DNA of 12,658 nucleotides. Source: Gemmatimonadota bacterium. Its GTDB lineage: Bacteria > Gemmatimonadota > Gemmatimonadetes > Gemmatimonadales > GWC2-71-9. Location of the stretch: NCBI GenBank assembly GCA_003220955.1, contig QHTW01000098.1, positions 1 to 12,658 of the forward strand. Reading direction: 5' to 3'. Below are positions 1 to 5,648 of this stretch, piece after piece (position 1 is the stretch's first letter; every line of letters begins with the position of its first letter). The notes beneath the pieces are model-generated. The model saw only the letters and a list, made by a program, of their open reading frames with translations. It did not search any database and was not told the DNA's origin. Both the position numbers and the translations under genes were made by a program.

Positions 1-849
1 ATCGTGGTCGCGACGCCGGGCCGGCTGCTCGATCACATGGAGCGCGGCCACGCGAACTTCTCTCAGCTCGAAGTGCTCGTCCTCGACGAGGCCGATCGGA
101 TGCTGGACATGGGATTCGCGCCCGACGTGAAGCGCATCCTGAGCACGTTGCCCGAGGAGCGCCAGACCATGCTCTTTTCAGCGACGATCTCGCCTGAGGT
201 GGACGCGCTGGCGCGGCGCGCGCTGAACGGGCACGCGTCGGTCGAAATCGGCCGCCGAGCGCAGGCCGCCGAGGGAATCGAGCACGTCATCGTCGCGGTC
301 GACAAGCTGCAGAAGCGCGGCGCGCTCGCGTCGATTCTCAAGGCCAAGCCCGCCGGTCAGACGCTCATCTTCACGCGGACGAAGTACGGCGCGGACAAGC
401 TCGTCACCTTCCTCAAGCGTGAGGGGATCGCGGCGAACGCGCTGCACGGCGACAAGGCGCAGAGCCAGCGCCAGCGCACGCTCGACGCCTTCCGCTCGGG
501 GGCGGCCGAGAACCTCGTGGCGACCGATATCGCCGCGCGGGGCATCGATGTCGACGGCATCCGGATGGTGGTGAACTTCGACGTGCCGCAGGACGCCGAG
601 GTGTACGTGCACCGCGTCGGACGGACCGCGCGCGCTGGCGCGCGTGGTCTCGCGCTCACGCTGATTTCCCCCGACGAATGGCTGCTGATGGCTGATGTGG
701 AACGGCTGATCGGGCAGAACTTTCCCCGGGAAGTGATCCCGGGATTCGAGCCGTCCGTGTCGCCGCTCCAGCCCCGGCAGGCCATCGCCGAGGCGCCGCG
801 GCCGGAGCGGTCGCTGCGGCCGCGTCGGGGCGGCAAGAAGCGCCGCTAG
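1..849 (+). CDS. DEAD-box ATP-dependent RNA helicase, C-terminal part (5' end outside window)
   Basis: The reading frame is open from base 1, so the gene starts upstream; 282 residues are visible. Numbering from the first codon, motif Ib TPGR is at 5-8, the Walker B motif DEAD at 29-32, motif III SAT at 60-62, motif V ATDIAARG from 174, and motif VI HRVGRTAR at 204-211. These are the second half of RecA domain 1 and the whole of RecA domain 2. The Q motif and Walker A must lie upstream. After domain 2 there is a short tail ending in a basic stretch (RPRRGGKKRR), typical of RhlE-like helicases and probably RNA-contacting. The family unwinds short RNA duplexes in ribosome assembly and RNA decay. 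RhlE-like is the best guess; the exact subfamily cannot be settled without the N-terminus. The stop (847-849) overlaps the stop of the convergent GYD gene within the four bases CTAG. Confidence 0.96.
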   Translation: MVVATPGRLLDHMERGHANFSQLEVLVLDEADRMLDMGFAPDVKRILSTLPEERQTMLFSATISPEVDALARRALNGHASVEIGRRAQAAEGIEHVIVAVDKLQKRGALASILKAKPAGQTLIFTRTKYGADKLVTFLKREGIAANALHGDKAQSQRQRTLDAFRSGAAENLVATDIAARGIDVDGIRMVVNFDVPQDAEVYVHRVGRTARAGARGLALTLISPDEWLLMADVERLIGQNFPREVIPGFEPSVSPLQPRQAIAEAPRPERSLRPRRGGKKRR

Positions 850-1139
850 TCCTTCGTCTTCAGCGTCCGGATGAAGTTGGCGACCGGGGTGGCCGCCAGC
901 GTCATGAGGCGAATGCTGCCCCGCGATCCCAGCTCCACGGAAACCCGAGCGATCGTCTCGTTGTCCGGACAGTCCACGATACTGACGAAGTCATAGGGGC
1001 CGAGCACGGCGTACTGCGCCGTGACCTTGGCCCCGAACTTTTCGATCTCCTTGTTCACTTCCTGGAGCCGCTTCGGATTGTTCTTGAGCGCCTTCGCGCC
1101 CTCGTCGGTCAGATTGGACAGCAAGACGTAGGTGGGCAT
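846..1139 (-). CDS. GYD-domain protein, 97 aa
   Basis: A small single-domain protein starting MPTYVLLSNLTDEGAKAL and containing AKVTAQYAVLGPYDFVSIVD, the G-P/Y-D signature that names the GYD family. The family has a ferredoxin-like alpha/beta fold and no established biochemical role; it probably forms dimers. A longer frame extends upstream to 1262 but lies inside the citrate synthase gene, so I chose the ATG at 1137-1139. That ATG has a GGAG ribosome site (1149-1152, minus strand) nine bases upstream. Only five bases separate it from the citrate synthase stop, and the ribosome site overlaps the end of that gene, so the two are almost certainly co-transcribed and probably translationally coupled. 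The GYD stop shares bases with the helicase stop. Family assignment is confident; function is unknown. Confidence 0.9.
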   Translation of the reverse strand: MPTYVLLSNLTDEGAKALKNNPKRLQEVNKEIEKFGAKVTAQYAVLGPYDFVSIVDCPDNETIARVSVELGSRGSIRLMTLAATPVANFIRTLKTKD

Positions 1140-1144
1140 GGGTC

Positions 1145-2437
1145 TCAGCTCCGTTTCTCGATTGCCACGTAATCCCGCCGTGCGGGACCGGTGTACACCT
1201 GACGTGGGCGCGCAATCCTCTGCTCCTTGTCGAGCAACATCTCCTGCCACTGCGCCAGCCACCCCGGCGTCCGCCCGATCGCGAAGAGCACGGGGAAAAT
1301 GTCGACCGGGAACTTCATGGCCTCGTAGATGATCCCGGAGTAGAAGTCGACGTTGGGATAGAGCTTGCGGGAGACGAAGTACTCCTCCTGCAGCGCGATG
1401 CGCTCGAGCTCCACCGCGATGTCGATGAGCGGGTTCTTGCCCGTCACGTCGAACACTTGCTCAGCGATCTGTTTGATGATCTTGGCTCTGGGGTCGAAGT
1501 TCTTGTACACGCGGTGCCCGAAGCCCATCAGCCGGACCTCGCCCTTCTTGACGCGCTGGAGGTAGGCGGGAATCGCGTCGATCGACCCGATCTCGCGCAG
1601 CATCCGCAGCACTTCCTCGTTCGCGCCGCCGTGCAGCGGTCCGTACAACGCGGCGGCCGCTCCCGCCATGCAGGAGTACGGATCGGGATGCGAGGACCCG
1701 ATCCCACGCATCGCGCTGGTCGAGCAGTTCTGCTCGTGATCGGCATGCAGGATGAACAGGACGTCGAGCGCCCGCTCGAGCACCGGGTGCGGCAAATACT
1801 TCACCTCGGTCGTTTTGAACATCATGTTCAGGAAATTGCCCGTGTAACTCAGATCGTTGTCGGGGTAGGCGTACGGCATACCCACCGAATGGCGGTGCGC
1901 GAAGGCGGCCAGCGTGGGCGCCTTCGCGATGAGCCGAACGGTCTGGTTGTTGCGGGACTTCTCCTCGAAGATCCGCTTCGCCTCCGGATAGAACGTCGAC
2001 AACGCGGCCACCGCACTCACGAACATCCCCATCGGGTGCGCGTCGTGGTGAAAGCCGTCGATGAACTTCTTGATGTTCTCGTGAATGATCGTGTGATGCG
2101 TCACCTGGTGGACCCAGGCGTCGAGCTCGGCGGCCGTCGGCAGCTCACCATGCAGCAGCAGGTACGCCGTTTCGAGGAAGGTGCTCTTCTCGGCGAGCTG
2201 CTCGATCGGATAGCCCCGGTACTGCAGGATCCCCTTGTCGCCGTCGATGTACGTAATCGCGCTGCGACAGGCGGCGGTGTTCATGAAGGCGGGATCGTAG
2301 GCCATGAGTCCGAAGTCGTCGTCCGATACTTTGACCTGCCGGAGATCGGCGGCGCGGACTGTCCCGTCCTGAATCGGGAGCTCGTAGCTCTTGCCGGTGC
2401 GGTTATCGACGACGGTCAGCGTGTCCTTCGGCACCAC
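1145..2437 (-). CDS. gltA: Citrate synthase (type I-like, about 430 aa)
   Basis: Condenses oxaloacetate and acetyl-CoA to citrate, the entry step of the TCA cycle, in the cytoplasm. The full length of 430 residues matches E. coli GltA. The three catalytic residues are visible: a histidine in HADHEQNCST (H234), the histidine of GPLHGGANE (H269) and the aspartate of NVDFYSG (D364). The substrate-binding segment MGFGHRVYK is also present. The N-terminus (VDNRTGKSYELPIQDG) is the small beta domain found in GltA-type enzymes rather than in the shorter methylcitrate synthases. Two GTG codons lie in tandem at the start: the first (2435-2437) is only four bases from an AGGA, while the second (2432-2434) has a better seven-base spacing, so the protein may begin one residue later. 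The GYD gene follows five bases downstream. The upstream region holds the 2472-2539 palindrome. Confidence 0.97.
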   Translation of the reverse strand: MVPKDTLTVVDNRTGKSYELPIQDGTVRAADLRQVKVSDDDFGLMAYDPAFMNTAACRSAITYIDGDKGILQYRGYPIEQLAEKSTFLETAYLLLHGELPTAAELDAWVHQVTHHTIIHENIKKFIDGFHHDAHPMGMFVSAVAALSTFYPEAKRIFEEKSRNNQTVRLIAKAPTLAAFAHRHSVGMPYAYPDNDLSYTGNFLNMMFKTTEVKYLPHPVLERALDVLFILHADHEQNCSTSAMRGIGSSHPDPYSCMAGAAAALYGPLHGGANEEVLRMLREIGSIDAIPAYLQRVKKGEVRLMGFGHRVYKNFDPRAKIIKQIAEQVFDVTGKNPLIDIAVELERIALQEEYFVSRKLYPNVDFYSGIIYEAMKFPVDIFPVLFAIGRTPGWLAQWQEMLLDKEQRIARPRQVYTGPARRDYVAIEKRS

Positions 2438-2463
2438 TGGGTCCTGGATGTGTGTGGCCGAAA

Positions 2464-2469
2464 AGATAA
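2464..2469 (-). promoter_or_regulatory. Possible -10 element for citrate synthase
   Basis: On the minus strand this reads TTATCT, within a 7-base TTATCTT. It would place transcription start about 20 bases before the GTG. There is no recognisable -35 hexamer; that position lies inside the palindromic array. This is weak evidence based on position and partial TATAAT match only. Confidence 0.25.
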
Positions 2470-2471
2470 CT

Positions 2472-2539
2472 GGCTATCGGCTATGGGCTATCGGCTATCA
2501 GGTTTTCGCCCGTTAGCTCATAGCCGATCGCCGATCGCT
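2472..2539. repeat. 7-bp periodic inverted array (4+4 units) around a 12-base loop
   Basis: The left arm has GGCTAT at 2472, 2479, 2486 and 2493, exactly seven bases apart, as units GGCTATC, GGCTATG, GGCTATC, GGCTATC. After a 12-base centre (2500-2511) the right arm holds four inverted and more degenerate 7-mers at 2512, 2519, 2526 and 2533: GTTAGCT, CATAGCC, GATCGCC, GATCGCT. Aligning 2472-2492 with the reverse complement of 2512-2532 gives 18 matches in 21, so a long imperfect hairpin can form. Just outside, AAGATAA (2463-2469) and its exact inverse TTATCTT (2543-2549) extend the symmetry to about 87 bases. The element fills the divergent intergenic region between citrate synthase and the phosphoribosyltransferase-like gene. 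Confidence 0.9.
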
Positions 2540-2542
2540 TCC

Positions 2543-2548
2543 TTATCT
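2543..2548 (+). promoter_or_regulatory. Possible -10 element for the phosphoribosyltransferase-like gene
   Basis: TTATCT, the mirror image of the candidate on the other side of the palindrome. Transcription would begin at about 2555-2557, that is, on or beside the GTG start, which would give a leaderless transcript. This fits the absence of any Shine-Dalgarno sequence before that start. No -35 is recognisable. This is inference. Confidence 0.22.
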
Positions 2549-2556
2549 TGCGAGCC

Positions 2557-3207
2557 GTGGCCAAGCCCCGTCCCAGTCTGTATCCAACCCGCTCGAGCGC
2601 CGGCGCGTTGCTAGGCCAACAGCTCGCGTCCCGCGGGTACCACTCGTGTATCCTGCTCGGGATTACGCCCGAAGGCGTGGAGATCGCGGCCCATGCTGCC
2701 CAGGCCATGGGGGCGCAATTCGATGTGATCGTCGCCTCCTTCATTAAGCTGGGCGCGAACCTGGCACCGGTGGGCGCGATGGCGGAATCGGCGCCGGCCG
2801 AGATGGATCCCGACTTCCAGCCTGCCATGAACCTGCTCGAGAAGTTGCAGGCCGCGATCGATGAATCGCGCGCGCGAGTGAGGCAGGACCTCGTCCTCTA
2901 TCGGACGCAACGACCCGTGAAGAAGCTGGAGGGACGGACCGCGGTGATCGTGGATGGCCAGATCGTGTACCCGTGGAAAGTGCTGGCCGCCGCCAAGGCG
3001 GCCGAGGGACTCGGCGCGCGAGAAGTCGTGATCGCGACACCGGTCGCGGCGCAGCCGGCCGCCGATCGCATCCGCGCGCGAACCTATCCCTTAGTATGTC
3101 CCAGCGTGGTGATGGAGCAGGAAGGCCATCCGTCGCCCTACGGCGATGTTGGTGCGGATGCGCCTGAGCGCCTGAAGAGCATCATGATCGCGCATCAGGC
3201 TGCATAA
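2557..3207 (+). CDS. Phosphoribosyltransferase-fold protein with degenerate PRPP loop
   Basis: A protein of 216 residues from the GTG at 2557; a TTG at 2548 would add three residues. The order of segments matches the stand-alone bacterial PRTase-domain family often annotated simply as 'phosphoribosyltransferase': a leading Ala/Arg-rich helix, a strand and loop LLGITPEGVEIAAHAAQ where relatives have LPRGGVPVA, then GAQFDVIVASFIKLG, then GAMAE, a helical hood, and a strand followed by a helix. At the expected PRPP site (relatives: VDDGIATGAT) this protein has VDGQIVYPWK (132-141). The second aspartate and the Thr-Gly are missing, so PRPP-dependent catalysis is doubtful. The end has VVIATPVAAQPAADRI, matching the family's last core strand. 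No ribosome site is visible. The stop TAA (3205-3207) runs directly into the 8-bp array. Fold assignment is moderate; substrate and role are unknown. Confidence 0.75.
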   Translation: MAKPRPSLYPTRSSAGALLGQQLASRGYHSCILLGITPEGVEIAAHAAQAMGAQFDVIVASFIKLGANLAPVGAMAESAPAEMDPDFQPAMNLLEKLQAAIDESRARVRQDLVLYRTQRPVKKLEGRTAVIVDGQIVYPWKVLAAAKAAEGLGAREVVIATPVAAQPAADRIRARTYPLVCPSVVMEQEGHPSPYGDVGADAPERLKSIMIAHQAA

Positions 3208-3237
3208 GCGGTTGGGCGGTTAAGCGGTTCGGCGGTT
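3208..3237 (+). repeat. 8-bp periodic array, left arm (GCGGTTNN x4)
   Basis: GCGGTT occurs at 3208, 3216, 3224 and 3232, exactly eight bases apart, with variable spacers GG, AA, CG, CG. A decayed fifth unit (GCGTTT) follows at 3239. The array begins on the base after the TAA stop of the upstream gene. Bases 3215-3231 (GGCGGTTAAGCGGTTCG) are a perfect 17-bp inverted match to 3685-3701 on the far side of the four-helix-bundle gene. Confidence 0.95.
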
Positions 3238-3306
3238 CGCGTTTATCCGTACCTAGACGCATTCCTTAGGTTCGTTCCCCTGTCCGAAGTTCAATTAGAC
3301 TCATGG
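3238..3306. other. Intergenic leader of the four-helix-bundle gene
   Basis: About 70 bases, clearly less GC-rich than the surroundings. I see no convincing Shine-Dalgarno sequence or promoter hexamers. An ATG at 3303 opens a five-codon reading frame (Met-Asp-Glu-Thr-Ala-stop, 3303-3320) that overlaps the real start at 3307 in another frame. It may be chance, or it may influence initiation. Confidence 0.4.
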
Positions 3307-3696
3307 ATGAAACCGCATGAACGTTTCGTCGCGTGGCAGCACTGCCATCGACTAACACTGTTCACATACCAGCTCACACAGGCGTTTCCCAAGTCTGAAT
3401 TGTATGGCATTACGTCTCAAATGCGCCGCTCCGCGTCTTCAGCCGCGGCTAACATCGTCGAGGGTTGCGCCAAGAGAGGTGCCTCGGAGTTCCGTCACTT
3501 CTTGGACGTCGCCCTCGGGTCGCTGGCCGAGTTATCCCACTTTGCGCTTCTTGCTCGAGACTTGAAGTTGTTGTCGAACGAGGCCTGGGTTGAGTTTGAG
3601 CGCATGCACGACGTTGCTGGCAAGACAACGATGGGTCTACAAAGAGCAATGGCCCGGCGAGCTGCGCGCGGGCCACAAAACATTCGAACCGCTTAA
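3307..3696 (+). CDS. Four-helix-bundle protein (S23 / 23S rRNA intervening-sequence protein family)
   Basis: A protein of 129 residues starting MKPHERFVAW. The family signature is clear: ELYGITSQMRRSASSAAANIVEG (31-53) followed by EFRHFLDVALGSLAEL (61-76), corresponding to the usual 'LtsQirRAa.Si.aNIaEG...efirfl.iA.GSl.EleT' pattern. The family forms a four-helix bundle, usually pentameric. Its members include proteins encoded in 23S rRNA intervening sequences, and it is related to the Avd accessory protein of diversity-generating retroelements, which binds nucleic acid. There is no reverse transcriptase and no rRNA here. The gene looks compositionally foreign: lower GC and codons such as TTG, CTA and ACA that the neighbours avoid. 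It is bracketed by inverted 8-bp arrays, and its last codons and TAA stop (3694-3696) lie inside the right-hand array. No Shine-Dalgarno sequence is visible. Family is confident; cellular role is unknown. Confidence 0.92.
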   Translation: MKPHERFVAWQHCHRLTLFTYQLTQAFPKSELYGITSQMRRSASSAAANIVEGCAKRGASEFRHFLDVALGSLAELSHFALLARDLKLLSNEAWVEFERMHDVAGKTTMGLQRAMARRAARGPQNIRTA

Positions 3697-3716
3697 CCGC
3701 CAAACCGCGTAACCGC
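3687..3716 (-). repeat. 8-bp periodic array, right arm (inverted GCGGTTNN x4)
   Basis: AACCGC occurs at 3687, 3695, 3703 and 3711, exactly eight bases apart, with spacers TT, CA, GT. On the minus strand this is GCGGTT x4, the inverse of the array at 3208-3237. It covers the last codons and stop of the four-helix-bundle gene and ends one base before the stop codon (3718-3720) of the convergent acyl-CoA dehydrogenase. The stretch 3685-3701 is a perfect 17-base inverted copy of 3215-3231. Confidence 0.95.
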
Positions 3717-3717
3717 C

Positions 3718-5583
3718 TTACTCAGGCAACTCCACGATATCGCGTTCCAGCCAGCGATGCTCGCCGGCCAAAATCTCCTGCGCAAGCTTGTACGTCGGGA
3801 CGTCTTCATTCCGACGGAGCCCGTTGAACTCTGAGCGCACCCGACGTCGCGCCTGCCTGCAGAATAGATCCGCAAGCTTGGCGGCGCGCGCCCCGGTCGT
3901 GCGATCGCGCTCATAGAGCCGCTGCGCGCGCGAGCAGGTCGCCGCCATGGCGAACAGCTCGGCGGCCACATCGACGAGACGGAACAGCACCGACTGCCGT
4001 AGCTCGAGCTTCGGGCCGAACCGGATCATCGAATGGAACACGCCGCGCGCGAGCCGGCGGCAGCTGCGCTCCACGAATCGGACGTGCTTGGCCAGGCGTC
4101 CGAACTCTCCATAGCGCGGCCACAGACTCCAACCCAGCCAGCGCGTAGGATACCACCAACCGTAGAACGCGGCGGAGCGGGCGAGACCCGCGAGTCGCTG
4201 CTGGGTGGTCTTGCCTGGCATGACGACGTCGCCGGCGACCTGCAGATGCTTATCCACCGCTTCGCGCGCGATGAACAGGTGCATGATCTCCGAGGAGCCC
4301 TCGAAGATCAGGTTGATGCGGAAGTCGCGCATGATGCGCTCGACCGGCACGGGCGCCTCGCCCCGCGCGCGCAGCGAATCGGCGGTCTCGTACCCGCGGC
4401 CGCCGCGGATCTGCACCGTGTCGTCGATGATCCGCCACCCCGCCTCGGAGTTGTACAGCTTGGCGATCGCCGCTTCGAGCCGGATGTCGTAGCCGCCGCG
4501 CTCCGCCATCGCGCCGCACAATTCCGCCACCGCTTCCATCGCGAGCGTGTTGGCGGCCATGGTGCCGAGTTTCTGCGCGATCGCGTCGTGCTGCCCGATC
4601 GGCCGGCCCCACTGCACGCGCTCGGCCGCCCAGCGCCGTGAGACTTCGAGGCAGCGCTTCCCTGCGGCGACAGACGAAATCGGCAGCGTGAGCCGTCCGG
4701 TATTGAGCGTGACGAGCGCGAGCTTCAATCCCTTGCCCTCGCCCCAGAGCACATTTTCCTTGGGGACACGCACGTTTGTGAACCGGATCACGCCGTTGTA
4801 CAGCGCCTTCAGACCCATGAAATGACAGCGATGGACCACTTCGACGCCGGGCCAGTCCATCTCGACGATGAACGCCGTGATCTGCTTTTTCTCTTTTCCG
4901 TTGATCATCTTCGACGGCGTCCGCGCCATCACCACGAGCAGCTCCGCCTTGGTGCCGTTGGTGCACCACAGCTTCTCGCCATTCAGGACCCACACGTCGT
5001 CGTCGAGGATGGCGGTCGTTTCCATCGCCGCCGGATCGGACCCGACGCCGTGCTCAGTGAGCGCGAATGCCGAGATCGCGCCTTTGGCGAGACGCGGGAA
5101 GTATTTCTTTTTCTGCGCTTCGCTGCCGAACATCTTGAGCGGCTGGGGAACGCCGATCGACTGGTGCGCGGAGAGCAGCGCCGTCAGCGAGCCATCGACG
5201 GACGAAACCAGCTCGATCGCTTTCATGTAGGAGAGCTGCGACAGGCCCAGCCCGCCGTATTCGCGCGGAATTTTGATCCCGAACGCTCCGAGGTCCCGCA
5301 ATCCCTGGATGACGGCTTCGGGAATTTCGCCTTCGCGATCGATGCGATCGGAGTCAACGTCCTCCCGAAGGAAGCGCTCCAGCTTGTCGAGGAATGGTTT
5401 GGCGCGGGCGACTTCGTCAGGATCCTGCTCGGGGTAGGGATGGATCAGATCCATCCGCAAGCTGCCGAGGAAAAGCTCGCGTACGAAACTCGGCGACGTC
5501 CATTGCTCTTCGCGTGCCGCCTCGGCGACCTCACGCGCCTCTTCGGCGCTGACTTGGCGTTTGGGTTCGGCGAGGGTAGCCAT
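3718..5583 (-). CDS. Acyl-CoA dehydrogenase, very-long-chain (VLCAD/FadE-like) type
   Basis: A flavoprotein of 621 residues that introduces the first double bond of fatty-acyl-CoA beta-oxidation. Domains in order: an N-terminal helical domain including KIPREYGGLGLSQLSYMKA, the middle beta domain with the FAD/substrate segment ALTEHGVGSDPA (D183), and the C-terminal helical domain with RGGRGYE and the catalytic base in IFEGSSEIMHLFIARE (E428). About 180 further residues follow, the extension that separates VLCAD-like enzymes from ordinary 380-residue acyl-CoA dehydrogenases; in relatives it helps dimerisation and membrane contact. The frame could begin at 5634, adding 17 residues, but that segment is encoded by a three-copy GGGCTGA repeat and is not family-like. 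I therefore chose the ATG at 5581-5583, preceded by AGAGAG. It is divergent from the M16 peptidase gene. The stop abuts the 8-bp array. Confidence 0.95.
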   Translation of the reverse strand: MATLAEPKRQVSAEEAREVAEAAREEQWTSPSFVRELFLGSLRMDLIHPYPEQDPDEVARAKPFLDKLERFLREDVDSDRIDREGEIPEAVIQGLRDLGAFGIKIPREYGGLGLSQLSYMKAIELVSSVDGSLTALLSAHQSIGVPQPLKMFGSEAQKKKYFPRLAKGAISAFALTEHGVGSDPAAMETTAILDDDVWVLNGEKLWCTNGTKAELLVVMARTPSKMINGKEKKQITAFIVEMDWPGVEVVHRCHFMGLKALYNGVIRFTNVRVPKENVLWGEGKGLKLALVTLNTGRLTLPISSVAAGKRCLEVSRRWAAERVQWGRPIGQHDAIAQKLGTMAANTLAMEAVAELCGAMAERGGYDIRLEAAIAKLYNSEAGWRIIDDTVQIRGGRGYETADSLRARGEAPVPVERIMRDFRINLIFEGSSEIMHLFIAREAVDKHLQVAGDVVMPGKTTQQRLAGLARSAAFYGWWYPTRWLGWSLWPRYGEFGRLAKHVRFVERSCRRLARGVFHSMIRFGPKLELRQSVLFRLVDVAAELFAMAATCSRAQRLYERDRTTGARAAKLADLFCRQARRRVRSEFNGLRRNEDVPTYKLAQEILAGEHRWLERDIVELPE

Positions 5584-5603
5584 GCTCTCTAAATGTAATA
5601 TCT

Positions 5604-5630
5604 TCAGCCCGTTCAGCCCGCCGTCAGCCC
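5604..5630. repeat. Short TCAGCCC triplicate in divergent intergenic region
   Basis: TCAGCCC occurs at 5604, 5613 and 5624, so spacing is nine then eleven bases and less regular than in the other arrays. No inverted partner is visible nearby. The three copies lie between the acyl-CoA dehydrogenase start and the M16 peptidase ribosome site. They could be a degenerate member of the array family or operator-like half-sites. Confidence 0.55.
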
Positions 5631-5634
5631 TCAT

Positions 5635-5641
5635 GAAGGAG
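5635..5641 (+). promoter_or_regulatory. Ribosome binding site of the M16 peptidase gene
   Basis: GAAGGAG, seven bases before the ATG at 5649. It is the strongest plus-strand Shine-Dalgarno match seen near a start here and fixes the start in front of the signal peptide. Confidence 0.85.
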
Positions 5642-5648
5642 CCTTCCC

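Noticed and set aside
1457..2614. Long plus-strand open frame (385 codons) across citrate synthase
   Set aside because: It is antisense to a complete, motif-verified citrate synthase. The product has no recognisable domain and is Arg/His-rich, as expected from reading GC-rich coding DNA on the wrong strand.
3307..3696. Diversity-generating retroelement (Avd homologue)
   Set aside because: No reverse transcriptase, template repeat or variable C-type lectin gene is in the window. The protein matches the wider S23-type four-helix-bundle family.
3307..3696. 23S rRNA intervening sequence
   Set aside because: The gene is not inside an rRNA gene; it lies between two protein genes and no rRNA sequence is recognisable in the window.
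3208..3716. CRISPR array
   Set aside because: The repeated cores are 6 bp with 2-base variable gaps, far too short for repeats and spacers, and no cas gene is present.
4822..5592. Plus-strand open frame of 256 codons inside acyl-CoA dehydrogenase
   Set aside because: It is a shadow of the dehydrogenase on the opposite strand: no start signal and no domain.
5584..5634. Seventeen-residue N-terminal extension of acyl-CoA dehydrogenase
   Set aside because: It would be encoded by the TCAGCCC triplicate, is not family-like, and would run almost to the M16 ribosome site. The internal ATG at 5581-5583 fits better.
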